64,000 bases of DNA from Halovivax cerinus (GTDB taxonomy: Archaea > Halobacteriota > Halobacteria > Halobacteriales > Natrialbaceae). Position numbers and translations under genes: made by a program. Location: contig NZ_CP101824.1 of the NCBI RefSeq assembly GCF_024498195.1, forward strand, positions 62,001 through 126,000, written 5' to 3'. Below the pieces are notes generated by a model. It saw nothing but the letters and a program-made list of their open reading frames with translations. It had not been told where the DNA came from and did no database searches. Positions 15,306-23,998 of the stretch are shown here, in pieces; positions within the stretch are counted from its first letter, which is position 1, and every line of letters begins with the position of its first letter.

Positions 15306-16076
15306 CTCGGTCGCGTCTCGACTTAGAATCACGTTCTTTTCGGAAACCGACACGTCCGAATCGGAAACGTCGCCGATCAGCGCGGCCAGGTCACGGAGGT
15401 AGCCGTCGTTTCGCTCCTCGCGAAACCGGACGATCTCGTTCACCGGCTCGATGGCGCGGTTTTCGAGATAGCACAGCACCCACGACTCGCGCGTCTCGTC
15501 GGACGCGTCGGCCAGGTACGCGGGCACCGTAAGCTGTTGGTGTGCCTTCGGTCCGACGGGCGCACCGAGACAGGTGAGGACCCGGCCCAAGACGGTACCG
15601 TGTTCGGTCGGGCGCGCTTCGTCGGCCCGACCGTCGCGATCGTCGATCACCTGGTACTCGACGCCGACCGCGTCGAGCGCGTCGACGATGTGCAGCTGGC
15701 GCCGCGTCGGATCGAGCGCGAACGACGGCCGGTAGTACTCTTCGGCGATCGACCCGCCCGAGAACACGTTCGCGACGAGCGCGTTCAAGGCTTGAAAGGT
15801 CGGGTGGTCTTCGTCGGTCTCGATCCAGTCGCGTTCTCTGGCGACTTCAATCGCGGCCACCGCGTCCGGCTTCGAACCGTCGAGCCAGGACCGGATTCGT
15901 CCACGCGGCATATCGAGTGCGTTTGCAATCGCGCTCGATCCCTTGTTCGGGTGCTTGCTCCGGTATCGCATCGCCTCGTGGTACTGCTCCACCCGTTCCC
16001 ACGCGTCGACGGTCCGCCCACCGTCGTAGGTGCGCGCCAGGTCCTCGGCGCCGACGACCGCCTCGATAGTCATCAC
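15288..16076 (-). CDS. HTH protein of provirus, homing-endonuclease-like region
   Basis: 262 aa. Residues about 35-70 form a helix-turn-helix resembling a resolvase/terminase-type HTH (GSSAIANALDMPRGRIRSWLDG). The following region (NALVANVFSGGSIAEEYYRPSF, LHIVDALDAVGVEYQVIDD) has the spacing of a LAGLIDADG-like fold, but the signature motif is not clear. Start ATG 16076 (or the next ATG). Possible roles are regulation or DNA cleavage. It diverges from the pilin-like gene and converges on the winged-helix gene, resembling a lysogeny switch. Confidence 0.6.
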   Translation of the reverse strand: MMTIEAVVGAEDLARTYDGGRTVDAWERVEQYHEAMRYRSKHPNKGSSAIANALDMPRGRIRSWLDGSKPDAVAAIEVARERDWIETDEDHPTFQALNALVANVFSGGSIAEEYYRPSFALDPTRRQLHIVDALDAVGVEYQVIDDRDGRADEARPTEHGTVLGRVLTCLGAPVGPKAHQQLTVPAYLADASDETRESWVLCYLENRAIEPVNEIVRFREERNDGYLRDLAALIGDVSDSDVSVSEKNVILSRDATESLGFV

Positions 16077-16419
16077 TCGTTACAGGTCACGAAACGCCCA
16101 AAACGGTTATGGTGTTATGTCTGATGGTCTGTATCCTTAGATTTCGAGAGTTTCAGCGCCTTCAAGACATCCTTGGAACGCCCATTACGACCACTGATGA
16201 TTTACAAGCGGTGCTATTCACAATCCTGAGACTGTCAGTGGAACGTGACTGGCAGATAGATTTATACTATCCCCGTTCACTCTCTGTCCCGTACCCGGCA
16301 ATCGATCAGAAAACGTGGGCGTGCAGGTTGCGGACGGATTCCCATTCCCTGCCTGCACTGGTGCGACCCAGCGCCCGAGAGATAAGTTTTCTGTTCGTTC
16401 AGCCGCGGACGGACGAACC
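16077..16419. other. AT-rich divergent control region
   Basis: 343 bp between the leftward HTH gene and the rightward pilin-like gene. It is clearly lower in GC than flanks. A TATA-like TTTATACTAT lies at 16261-16270 and GATAAGTTTTC at 16381-16391, the latter about 30-40 bp before ATG 16420. No gene is supported. Confidence 0.5.
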
Positions 16420-16908
16420 ATGGACGGAAAAACAATTCGCAACAAACTGGTCGGATCGGACGACGAACGCGCAGTCTCACCCGTGATAGGGGTCATCTTG
16501 ATGGTTGCCATCACGGTCATCCTGGCAGCAGTCATCGCGACGCTCGTAATGGACTTCGGGGACTCAGTAGAACAAGAAGCGAATGCAGGTGTGGTTATTG
16601 AAACTACTGGATCGGATGCAACGGTGACTTGGCAAACTGGAGGCAACGCGGAGTGGATCGATTTAAACGTTGATTCGAGTACCCAAGCCTGTGCTGACGT
16701 TTGGCAAGCGGAGAACCCAGGAAGCGGTGGTAGTGGTACTGGCGAATTAAGTACTGTCGGTGCTTCAGAAACTCTCGATGAGAGTATTGGTGGTGTTGGC
16801 GGGACTTCCAACGCCTGTCAGGACGAAAGTGGTACGATCTCTGCTATCGCTGTTACTGAGGATGGGGATCGAACTGTAGTTCAAACGGAGAACTTCGACT
16901 TCAACTAA
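16420..16908 (+). CDS. type IV pilin-like protein
   Basis: 162 aa. The N-terminus DDERAVSPVIGVILMVAITV is the archaeal pilin motif: a short basic leader, a prepilin-peptidase site, then a hydrophobic helix with the AVSPVIGVILMVAITVI core (PF07790-like). The rest is a Gly/Ser/Thr-rich exposed domain with two cysteines (TQACADV, SNACQDE). Normally these are assembled into adhesive pili by cellular PilB/PilC machinery. Presence inside a provirus, just before the virion block, is unusual. GC is lower than neighbours. ATG 16420 gives the expected leader length. Confidence 0.82.
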   Translation: MDGKTIRNKLVGSDDERAVSPVIGVILMVAITVILAAVIATLVMDFGDSVEQEANAGVVIETTGSDATVTWQTGGNAEWIDLNVDSSTQACADVWQAENPGSGGSGTGELSTVGASETLDESIGGVGGTSNACQDESGTISAIAVTEDGDRTVVQTENFDFN

Positions 16909-17004
16909 TTAGATCTGGGGTTCCTCACCCCGAGTTCCTGAACCGATGTTTAGATTTTTAACGTATTCCTCCAGACAAATCTCCGCATAGGTAGTTGAAT
17001 GTGA

Positions 17005-17013
17005 GGTATATAC
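17005..17013 (+). promoter_or_regulatory. TATA box of the virion gene block
   Basis: GGTATATAC, centred about 40 bp before ATG 17050, in an otherwise AT-rich gap after the pilin-like gene. The position fits a transcript beginning a few bases before the start codon and covering the closely spaced genes to 21832. Confidence 0.5.
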
Positions 17014-17049
17014 ACTCCGTCAGGAAACCGGCCACCTGGGTACAATCCC

Positions 17050-17478
17050 ATGGCAGTACGAAACATCGCGTTCGGCAGTACGAACGGAAACAACGAGGTC
17101 GATCTCGTTGACCTGGGGGCACTCGTCCTCATTCCGTTCATGGTATCGTTCCTGTTTCAGGTAACCTCGTTCCAGATCAACGTCTTCGGGGGCTACGACC
17201 TCACTGCGCCGATCTGGACGGTCGCCGGGATCGACATCTCAGCGTCGCTCCTGGTCGTCATCGCCGGCGTCGCCTGGATCTTCGCCACCAACCTCGCGAA
17301 CACCAGGACCGACATGGAAGATCTCGAGCTGGCCGCGGTCGCCACCGCGCTGTTGCTCCCGATCCTGTACGTGTTCGTCCCGGCCGTCGAGTCGCTCATC
17401 ATGTGGCACGACACGACCCAGCTCGCGGCGACGCTCTACGTCTCCGCGGCGTCGGTCTACGCCAGTTACGTCAGCTGA
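17050..17478 (+). CDS. pleolipovirus VP3-like internal membrane protein
   Basis: 142 aa with four predicted transmembrane helices: about residues 22-42, 56-78, 93-115 and 122-140. No signal peptide. In pleolipoviruses the gene directly before the spike encodes the major internal membrane protein VP3, a small multi-helix protein lining the vesicle. Size, topology and position match. Sequence identity to a named VP3 could not be tested here. Confidence 0.72.
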   Translation: MAVRNIAFGSTNGNNEVDLVDLGALVLIPFMVSFLFQVTSFQINVFGGYDLTAPIWTVAGIDISASLLVVIAGVAWIFATNLANTRTDMEDLELAAVATALLLPILYVFVPAVESLIMWHDTTQLAATLYVSAASVYASYVS

Positions 17479-17500
17479 GCAGACCCCACTTCGCTCGACC

Positions 17501-17632
17501 ATGATACCGGATTTATCCGCACTCACGACGGCCAACGAACGGGTATACAACTACGCCATGCTGGGGTACTGCCTCGGCGCGGCCGGGCTGACGATCGTCC
17601 TCTCGGCACTCGCGGTCTCGGGGGTGGTCTGA
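17501..17632 (+). CDS. 43-aa single-span membrane protein between VP3-like and spike genes
   Basis: ATG 17501; reads MIPDLSALTTANERVYNYAM, then a hydrophobic helix (LGAAGLTIVLSALAVSGVV) to TGA 17632. It ends one base before the GTG of the spike gene, so it is part of the same operon. Too short for standard gene callers; small ORFs occur at this place in some betapleolipoviruses. Function unknown. Confidence 0.62.
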   Translation: MIPDLSALTTANERVYNYAMLGYCLGAAGLTIVLSALAVSGVV

Positions 17633-17633
17633 G

Positions 17634-19295
17634 GTGCGGCCCAACGCCCAAAGCGTCCGGGCACTCGCCCTGGTCGCGGTGCTTCTCGTCTCGGCGGTCG
17701 CCGTCCCGATCGCCGCGGCGCAACCGGCCGCAGCCCAACCATCGCCTCAAGTCGACTGGGACGACGACTTTCTCGAATCCTGCACAACGAATGCCAGATT
17801 TGCCTATCCGGGCATCTGTGGACTCGCGACGCCGGATATCACGGAGATAGACTCGTCTCAATCGACGTCCATCATCAAGACGGACATCCACGTCGGCGCG
17901 CAAGGGACGTACGAGTCCGGAGAGCAGTTTGCGTCGACGTATCGGAACTATCTCGAAGACACGTCGACGCTGGCGGCGCTCGAAGCGCGTCACGCCATCG
18001 CTACGTCCTACGAGTCTAACGAATCGGCTACCGAAGCGCAGGCGGCCGCGACGGGAGCTGTTAACGACTATTACGCGATGCACGAACGGCAAATACTGGA
18101 GGTGGTGAGCGCTCACTCGGCCGAACTCGCGTACTATTCGAACGCGTCAATCATGGACCCGGATATCGCTGACGAGTTTGTTCACGGCTTCCCTGTCCAA
18201 GTGTCCGATGGGTTCGGCGATGGGGGGATTGACGGGCCGTTAGCCGGAGAGACGCACAACAGTTCCTGGACGCTCGTCAATGGCTCTACCCACGAGTACG
18301 AGCTTGCTACGTTGAATCAGAGCCGGATATTTGAGCCCGATTTCTACGAATTCGAGAACACTGTTGAATCCGAATGGAATCTCTCGACGTACAACGAGTC
18401 AGGGAACCACTTCGATCTAAATGTCCACTGGGACCGCCTGGATAACGACAATGAAGGGAACCGAACGGGCCAGTGGAAAGGGCTTGCTGTCCTCTTGAAC
18501 CATCCTGACGCCGGCCTCGATAGTCAGATCGTGTATGATTACAGACAGTTTGTGCAAATGCTGAAAACGATAGATGAGCAGGCGCAGACTGTCCAAAATG
18601 CCTTCCCCCAGTCCCTCGCTGAAGATATGTACGCAGCGATGGACTCCGGCGCGCTCGACCCGAACGAGGTTCGTGGCGCGCAAGGGATGGTCCGCTATCT
18701 CTCGGGAGACGCGACCGGCGGCGATGCGCTGAATATCGCGCTCCGTCACGCACTCGACCTCGAACATCCCGATGAACTGGGAGCGCGCATGGTCGTCTCG
18801 ACGGACGGCGTGAAAGCCAATCCCGAGAGCAACGTCTCGACGGCTGGCGATATATCGTGGTCCTATACGACGCTGGAAAACCAGTCGCTCGACGGACTCA
18901 TGTTCGCGTCTGGCTTCCCGAACTCGACGGCGCACGTCGGACAGACCTACGACGCGGCGAATCTATCCCACGTCTCGATCCTGACCGGATCGGGCGAGTT
19001 CGTCTTTGATTCGGGGAACTTCACGGTTGACGCCATCTACAACGCCGACGGCGAGTCGGTCGATTCGATGACGTTCTCCGGGCCCGGATACGGTACGTAC
19101 AACGCTACGGACTACATCCAGGCGCTTGAAGACGCCAGTAACGAGCGTGAAAAGATCATCGACGACGGCGGTGGTGGCGGCGGGATCGAGTTACCCGGAT
19201 GGTGGCCCGACGGAACGACCATCGGCGAAGCCGCCTTCGGGGTGCTCGCGGTCGTCGGCGTCGGCGCCGTCGTCCTGACGGTCATTCGTCGGTGA
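17634..19295 (+). CDS. pleolipovirus spike-like protein (VP4 equivalent)
   Basis: 553 aa from GTG 17634. Residues 1-35 are a Sec signal (LALVAVLLVSAVAVPIAAAQ). The ectodomain is large, acidic and rich in Asn/Ser/Thr, with many N-glycosylation sequons (NSS, NGS, NES). Residues about 520-550 hold a Gly-rich stretch then one transmembrane helix (AAFGVLAVVGVGAVVLTVIRR is the anchor region). Type I topology, size and place after the VP3-like gene match pleolipovirus spikes, which bind host cells and fuse membranes. The middle has slightly lower GC, as expected for a fast-evolving surface protein. Confidence 0.78.
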   Translation: MRPNAQSVRALALVAVLLVSAVAVPIAAAQPAAAQPSPQVDWDDDFLESCTTNARFAYPGICGLATPDITEIDSSQSTSIIKTDIHVGAQGTYESGEQFASTYRNYLEDTSTLAALEARHAIATSYESNESATEAQAAATGAVNDYYAMHERQILEVVSAHSAELAYYSNASIMDPDIADEFVHGFPVQVSDGFGDGGIDGPLAGETHNSSWTLVNGSTHEYELATLNQSRIFEPDFYEFENTVESEWNLSTYNESGNHFDLNVHWDRLDNDNEGNRTGQWKGLAVLLNHPDAGLDSQIVYDYRQFVQMLKTIDEQAQTVQNAFPQSLAEDMYAAMDSGALDPNEVRGAQGMVRYLSGDATGGDALNIALRHALDLEHPDELGARMVVSTDGVKANPESNVSTAGDISWSYTTLENQSLDGLMFASGFPNSTAHVGQTYDAANLSHVSILTGSGEFVFDSGNFTVDAIYNADGESVDSMTFSGPGYGTYNATDYIQALEDASNEREKIIDDGGGGGGIELPGWWPDGTTIGEAAFGVLAVVGVGAVVLTVIRR

Positions 19296-19302
19296 TTCCA
19301 CG

Positions 19303-19866
19303 ATGAAACGAATTTTTTGCGTGCTGGCCCTGGTAGCCGTCGCGATCGCGATGGCGATGGGCAGCGCTGCTGGCGACGTCGCTGCACAGACCGACGGGAA
19401 CGTGACCACCGTCGACGACGATCCCCGCCTCGACGACGTGCCCGACGACGCGGTGAGTTTCGACGACGCGACGCACGTCACGAGCTGGCGTTTCGAGGAT
19501 GGCCGAGCCCACCTGACCATCACGACCGATATCTCTCGGGACGTGACCATCAGTGACGCGCTGGCCGGCGCTGGCGTCGCCGGGGCGACGCGAGTCCCAC
19601 AACGGGAGTACGAGGTTCCCCGCGGCACCCACCGCGTGAGTGTCCCGGTCGAGACGGTCCGCGGTGCAAATGCTGTCTCCGTCTCCACCGACAGTGGCAC
19701 GGTCCGGCTTTCGACGGCGATGGAAAGCGACGACGCAGAGGACCCCTTCAGCTACTTTGGTGGCGGTAGCGGTGTGCTGTCCGGCGTCGCCCTGTCGATC
19801 CTGATGAGTGGTGGCGCGGCTGGTTGGGTCCTCTGGCGCGAAGAAACCGGGGTGATCCGAGCGTGA
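19303..19866 (+). CDS. provirus membrane protein with signal peptide (ORF6-like)
   Basis: 187 aa. Residues 1-28 are a signal peptide (LALVAVAIAMAMGSAAG), followed by a beta-rich exosomal domain (ATHVTSWRFEDGRAHLTITTD, YEVPRGTHRVSVPVETV). A C-terminal transmembrane helix at about 155-177 (VLSGVALSILMSGGAAGWVLW) leaves a short cytosolic tail. Its stop overlaps the next GTG by 4 bp. In pleolipoviruses conserved membrane ORFs lie between the spike and ATPase; this is the first of the two. Confidence 0.7.
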   Translation: MKRIFCVLALVAVAIAMAMGSAAGDVAAQTDGNVTTVDDDPRLDDVPDDAVSFDDATHVTSWRFEDGRAHLTITTDISRDVTISDALAGAGVAGATRVPQREYEVPRGTHRVSVPVETVRGANAVSVSTDSGTVRLSTAMESDDAEDPFSYFGGGSGVLSGVALSILMSGGAAGWVLWREETGVIRA

Positions 19867-20663
19867 CCGACACGAGCGACACGTTCGGCGGGTTCTGGGA
19901 CCGGCTGACGTACGTGGTCGCCAACGCCCAGCTGCTCGTTGCCGGCGTGCTCATCTCGCTGGCGGTCGCAGTCGTCATCTACCGGCCGACGCTCCCCGGC
20001 GTCCCGCCGCTCGCTATCGGCTGGTTCGCGATCTCGATGTTACTCGGCCCGCCGCTGTTCGGCTTCTTCGTCTGGCTCGTCCACAAGCTCCGGGTACGTG
20101 GGATGATCGAAGTCCACGAGATAAACGGGGTCACGGACGTCCGAGAGAAATGGTACGTCGAGCCAGAACAGTGGAAGGATAAGACCGTAGAGGGACCGAG
20201 CCCATACCCCGTAAACGATGGTGACGCGTACGAGGTCCGCGAGTTCGACTGGCACGAGGACACCGAGACGCTGATCGTCACCGGCTGCCACTACTCGTCC
20301 CTTGCCGACTCGAAACTCGTCACGGTCAAGGCGATGATGGAAGACATCCACGGCCAGCTCATCGAGACCGCGATCGCGTACAACAAGCTCCGGGCTCGTA
20401 TCTCCCGGATGGGCGTCGAGATCGAGCGCGACGTCGTGAACTTCCAGGCAGAAGCCGACGAGCGTGGGCTAATGGGCCAGAAGACAGCCGTCAAAGAGCG
20501 GTTCGAGGCAGCCGAAGACGAAGCACAGGAGTGGGATACCGATGAAATGCGCGACCTCGGCGACTACGAACACGAGTACGACCCCGTCGAGAATCCCGAA
20601 GGGATCACCGTCGACGCGAGCACGGGCCAGCAGGCCGCAACGGACGGAGGTGAACAGCGGTGA
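19863..20663 (+). CDS. provirus membrane protein (ORF7-like)
   Basis: 266 aa from GTG 19863. Two transmembrane helices (about residues 20-40 and 48-70) precede a large cytosolic domain ending in a charged coiled-coil-like segment (KERFEAAEDEAQEWDTDEMRDLG is helical). Overlaps both neighbours by 4 bp. The position between ORF6-like and the ATPase, plus two N-terminal TM helices, agrees with the conserved ORF7 of pleolipoviruses. Probably works with the ATPase in assembly or DNA handling (inference). Confidence 0.7.
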   Translation: MTDTSDTFGGFWDRLTYVVANAQLLVAGVLISLAVAVVIYRPTLPGVPPLAIGWFAISMLLGPPLFGFFVWLVHKLRVRGMIEVHEINGVTDVREKWYVEPEQWKDKTVEGPSPYPVNDGDAYEVREFDWHEDTETLIVTGCHYSSLADSKLVTVKAMMEDIHGQLIETAIAYNKLRARISRMGVEIERDVVNFQAEADERGLMGQKTAVKERFEAAEDEAQEWDTDEMRDLGDYEHEYDPVENPEGITVDASTGQQAATDGGEQR

Positions 20664-21832
20664 CCGACGAGCAAGAGATATTCACAGCGGCGCAACTCCG
20701 GGAGCACCAGGACGGCTACCAGGCCCGCGACAACCGCGAACTCCTGCCGCATGCGGGCATCGTCCGGGATCCGAAGATCGAGCGGGCACTGTCGATCCGT
20801 GCGGTCCACTACGACCCGACCAAGTGCGATCGGCCCGACGAGCTGCCGGCGACGTCGAAGGACCTCGAAAAGCATCGCCAAATCCAGAAGATCGAGGGAA
20901 CGCAGGTCGCCCGCCAGGCGCTCGAAAACGGCGATATGGCGACGGTCAAGCACCTGACCGGCGACACCAACCAGCGCGCGGACGTGAGCGGTATCCAGGC
21001 GATCGGCAACGTCGACGATCTTGTCACCGGGCCGGCGTCGATCATCTACATTTACGCCGAGCCTGGGTCGGGAAAGACCGACTTCGCGCTCTTGCTCGGC
21101 CAGCGGTGGCGTCACCACCAGCCTGGCGACGCGCTCGTCGCGTCGAACATTCAGACGCTCCAGGAGACGACCGAGTGGACCGACGACGAGGGACGCCTTC
21201 GCGACGGCTGGATCGCGAACTACGGCGCGCTCGACGAGTGGATCAAGCAGAACGGCGAACCCACCGAGAACGAGCAGACACCGAAGCTGTTCATCTTCGA
21301 CGAGGCATCGAGCCACGCGGCAGGCGGTGGCGCGCAGGGCTACGAGACCCGCCAGAAAATGGGACCACTCGTTTACAAGATCCGCAAGTACGGCGGCTCG
21401 CTCATCATCATCGGCCACGACGGCGGCGACGTCCACCCGATGGTCCGCGAGCAGTCGAAGGTGGTCAAAAAGGACGGGAAGAAAGAGGCGACAATCTACG
21501 ACTCGATCCGGAATCGAAAGCCGCAGGGCCAGATTGCGTCGATCTCCGGAATACCGCCGACTGACTGGCGTTTCGACACGCACGAAGCGACCGCATGGAG
21601 TTGGCACGACCTCCGAGCCGAGGACGATGGCGACGACGTGAGCGAGAAGGAAGCCGTCGAGAAAGCCGCTCTCTACTCGGTCATCCGAGCGAAACAGCAG
21701 GGGATGAGCAACCGGCAAGTGGCGAAATTCGTCCCCTGGAGTCGCGAAACTGTCCGGAAGCGGTGGAACGAATATGATACTGATGGGAAACATACCGAGG
21801 CCGTTGCCAACGTGGAGGCCACGATCGCATGA
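20660..21832 (+). CDS. pleolipovirus VP8-like P-loop ATPase with C-terminal HTH
   Basis: 390 aa from GTG 20660. Walker A is AEPGSGKTDF at about residue 133; Walker B is KLFIFDEASS at about 208; QRW and SLIIIGHDGGD fit the sensor region of an HerA/FtsK-like or Zot-like ATPase. The last 50 residues are a resolvase-like HTH (KQQGMSNRQVAKFVPWSRETV). VP8 of pleolipoviruses is a putative ATPase at this place in the block. Possible role: genome packaging or assembly. Overlaps the ORF7-like gene. Confidence 0.78.
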   Translation: MTDEQEIFTAAQLREHQDGYQARDNRELLPHAGIVRDPKIERALSIRAVHYDPTKCDRPDELPATSKDLEKHRQIQKIEGTQVARQALENGDMATVKHLTGDTNQRADVSGIQAIGNVDDLVTGPASIIYIYAEPGSGKTDFALLLGQRWRHHQPGDALVASNIQTLQETTEWTDDEGRLRDGWIANYGALDEWIKQNGEPTENEQTPKLFIFDEASSHAAGGGAQGYETRQKMGPLVYKIRKYGGSLIIIGHDGGDVHPMVREQSKVVKKDGKKEATIYDSIRNRKPQGQIASISGIPPTDWRFDTHEATAWSWHDLRAEDDGDDVSEKEAVEKAALYSVIRAKQQGMSNRQVAKFVPWSRETVRKRWNEYDTDGKHTEAVANVEATIA

Positions 21833-21950
21833 GGGCAGGCGGGTGGCATTCCGGCAACGACACGGGACACCCCACTATTACTGCGGTTCTCTCTCCTTTC
21901 GTCGAATCTTGCGGCCCACGGCTCACGCCAGCCAACAGCCGGGAGGAGTC

Positions 21951-21960
21951 GATATATAAA
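21951..21960 (+). promoter_or_regulatory. TATA box upstream of the ExK nuclease-like gene
   Basis: GATATATAAA, centred 28 bp before the GTG at 21984, the normal spacing for a leaderless haloarchaeal transcript. It lies in the 151-bp gap after the ATPase gene and helps choose the start. Confidence 0.65.
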
Positions 21961-21983
21961 ACGCGCGTGGCGCGTGGTTCGGC

Positions 21984-22367
21984 GTGAATCGCTCGAAGCG
22001 GGCGAACCACTTCGGCACGATCTGCGAAAAGCGGATGGCCGCCAAACGTCGATTCGATCTCGAACGGTCGAGCTGGCACGACGCCAGGTTCGGAAACGGA
22101 ACACCGGTCGAGATCAAATCGACGATGATCGAACATGCCGACGGCCAGCCGGGAAACTTCAAGGTCTATCACGCCTACCACCGGAAACTCCGGCGGCACG
22201 ACGGCTGGTACTGCTTCGTCGTCTACCGCCCGCACGGCCGCTCAGGCTGTACGATCCTTAAAGACAAGATGGTCAAGGCGGCGAATCTCCCACTCCTCCG
22301 GTGGCACGGTGGCGGCGATCACCGTGATACGAAGCAGGCGAAGATCCCTATCGGCGACGTGTTCTAA
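21984..22367 (+). CDS. PD-(D/E)XK nuclease-like protein
   Basis: 127 aa from GTG 21984. It opens NRSKRANHFGTICEKRMA (an FGxxxE-type helix), followed by WHDARFGNGTPVEIKSTM, which supplies D and ExK (EIK) of the PD-(D/E)XK nuclease core. A later strand YCFVVYRPHGRSG and a basic C-terminus follow. Similarity is to Holliday-junction resolvase or restriction-like folds. A role in replication or resolution of viral DNA is likely but inferred. Small, basic and alone behind its own promoter. Confidence 0.62.
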   Translation: MNRSKRANHFGTICEKRMAAKRRFDLERSSWHDARFGNGTPVEIKSTMIEHADGQPGNFKVYHAYHRKLRRHDGWYCFVVYRPHGRSGCTILKDKMVKAANLPLLRWHGGGDHRDTKQAKIPIGDVF

Positions 22368-22704
22368 AACCGATGGACATGCGTAGTCTGACAGAAACGA
22401 AAACGATAGTGGCGCCCTCGGCGGGGGGGACCGACCGAACGCGCCACGCCCCATGTCTTCGTCGGCGGGGGTCCGAAGCTATTGAAGGTGATCGGATCGG
22501 ACTGGTGCTACCCGCCAGTATAGGCACTGTACCCGCGAAGAATAGGCGTTTTGGCCGATTATGGACATCAGTGAACCTAATGCCCGTTGGGTTCGGTTTA
22601 TGTAAAATGCGGGCACCGTGGAGTACGATCTGGGTGGCAACCACAGACGGACATGCCCGCAGAGAGAAATATAACGTATTATGATAAAAGACTACTGGCA
22701 CCTT
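22368..22704. other. intergenic gap, no gene recognised
   Basis: 337 bp between convergent genes. A rightward frame (22373-22684) is open but not protein-like. The right part is AT-rich (GAAATATAACGTATTATGATAAAAG at the end, split here only as description). No stable hairpin was recognised. Confidence 0.45.
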
Positions 22705-22959
22705 TCATTCAGTGCGAGTTTCGACCGTCGTTCGGACGTCGAACGTAACGGCCTTCGTCGATAGCGTCTCGGCGATCTCCTGGCGCTGCTCGGCAGTCAG
22801 GTCCTTGCGCTCGATCACCTGGCGAGCTGCCCCGACGAGTTCGGGCACGTCCTCGCACGCCTGCGTGACGGCTTTCGTCTTGTTACAGCCGTAGTAGTCA
22901 GCCGCTCGTTCGATCACGTCCTTCCGATACGCGTAGTCTCCGTCGGTGCGGATTCGCAT
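22705..22959 (-). CDS. DUF7692-like small protein, 84 aa
   Basis: Start MRIRTDGDYAYRKDVIERAA (ATG 22959). The YYGCNKTKAVTQACEDVPEL stretch and the following helix are a signature of short haloarchaeal proteins found in viruses and plasmids (DUF7692). Fold prediction is a ribbon-helix-helix-like DNA-binding protein: one N-terminal strand (MRIRT) and two or three helices. The longer ATG upstream (MCTSM) adds nothing conserved. Probably a regulator of the element; function unproven. Confidence 0.62.
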   Translation of the reverse strand: MRIRTDGDYAYRKDVIERAADYYGCNKTKAVTQACEDVPELVGAARQVIERKDLTAEQRQEIAETLSTKAVTFDVRTTVETRTE

Positions 22960-23194
22960 ACTCGTACACACGACCCCCCGAATCCTAGTTTTTTCGACTC
23001 ACTCAACCCGGCCCACAGCCCATAATCGGGGTGTTTCTGTCAGGGTGTCCGAGGAATCTGCGAGCCCGACGACTCGATCGGCGCGAGATATGCACACGCC
23101 GAGCTGGCGCTCGTGTGCATATTCGGGAAACAGGTTTTGTCGACGTGCGACCCCTGGGGGGAGAGGAGATTGAAAGGAGATACTCGGATGTCGA

Positions 23195-23998
23195 TCAAAG
23201 GTAGTACTTCAAAACGATAGTACGGATGTATTCTGCTGTTTTGCCGTCTGGAATCGTATGCGGTGAACTAATTATCGCCCGATCAGAATGGATTTCTATA
23301 GAACTTCGGCCATCCTCGGAACTCAACACCAGTTCTGTTTCGAATTCGCCGTCTTCAATCCAATCATCTAACGTGAGGTTTTGATCAATTGGTGAAATAA
23401 TGATTCGTCCTTCAGTCATATTTCTGGTGTCAAGGAGTTCCCTACAAGCCCTCTGGATATGGGATGCAAAAATCATCAGATCAATTATTGAATCTCGAAG
23501 TTTTCCAAACTCATAACTGAATTCAATGGTGACTCCGATACTTCTAATCTGTGTATTTTGGTGAGTGTCCCCTTCCTTTGTCGTGGGAGAGGAGATGAAG
23601 TTTAGTGCCAGCTCATATGGTTCCTGCCTATTCCTATATTTGATTCTGGAACTGAGTTTTCGACCATCATTGCTCCACATATTTTGCTCTACTTCAAAAT
23701 CGCCTTCGCTTTCTTTGCTAACTAAGTCTAGAATTTGCTCAGCAATACTGTTAGTTTGACTCTCATCAAGTCCCGATTCCAGATATACACTAAACTCATA
23801 GTCCGATCTAATTTTGTTCTTTTTTGTTCTCCAAGCCTTGTATCCCCTGAGAGCCCGCTTGAATAGCGGAGAGAAAATCTTCCTATCATACAAGGATTGC
23901 GCAGTATATTCGATTAGTGCAGTAATGGCTATTAGGAAGGCTACAGACGCCCCACCAACGATGTGATCGAGGGAAGGGGTTACTCCAGATAGCACCAT
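23195..23998 (-). CDS. AT-rich cargo gene 2: membrane-anchored protein of unknown function
   Basis: 267 aa. Residues 12-35 form one transmembrane helix (ASVAFLIAITALIEYTAQSLY), followed by a basic patch (KRALRGYKAWRTKKNKIRS) and a soluble domain of about 200 residues with alternating strands (DYEFSVYLESGL, IGVTIEFSYEFG, TEGRIIISPIDQ). No family recognised. GC content is far below the rest of the window (roughly 40% by eye), with codons such as AGA, ATA and TTA that are rare elsewhere here. Its ATG follows the TAA of cargo gene 1 with no gap, so they form one operon. Confidence 0.7.
   Translation of the reverse strand: MVLSGVTPSLDHIVGGASVAFLIAITALIEYTAQSLYDRKIFSPLFKRALRGYKAWRTKKNKIRSDYEFSVYLESGLDESQTNSIAEQILDLVSKESEGDFEVEQNMWSNDGRKLSSRIKYRNRQEPYELALNFISSPTTKEGDTHQNTQIRSIGVTIEFSYEFGKLRDSIIDLMIFASHIQRACRELLDTRNMTEGRIIISPIDQNLTLDDWIEDGEFETELVLSSEDGRSSIEIHSDRAIISSPHTIPDGKTAEYIRTIVLKYYL

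Noticed and set aside
16109-16486. 125-aa plus-strand frame before the pilin-like gene
   Set aside because: Lies in an AT-rich control region and overlaps the pilin start in another frame; no haloarchaeal composition or motif.
22373-22684. 103-aa plus-strand frame after the nuclease-like gene
   Set aside because: No promoter or motif, unusual composition, and not continuous with neighbouring coding patterns.
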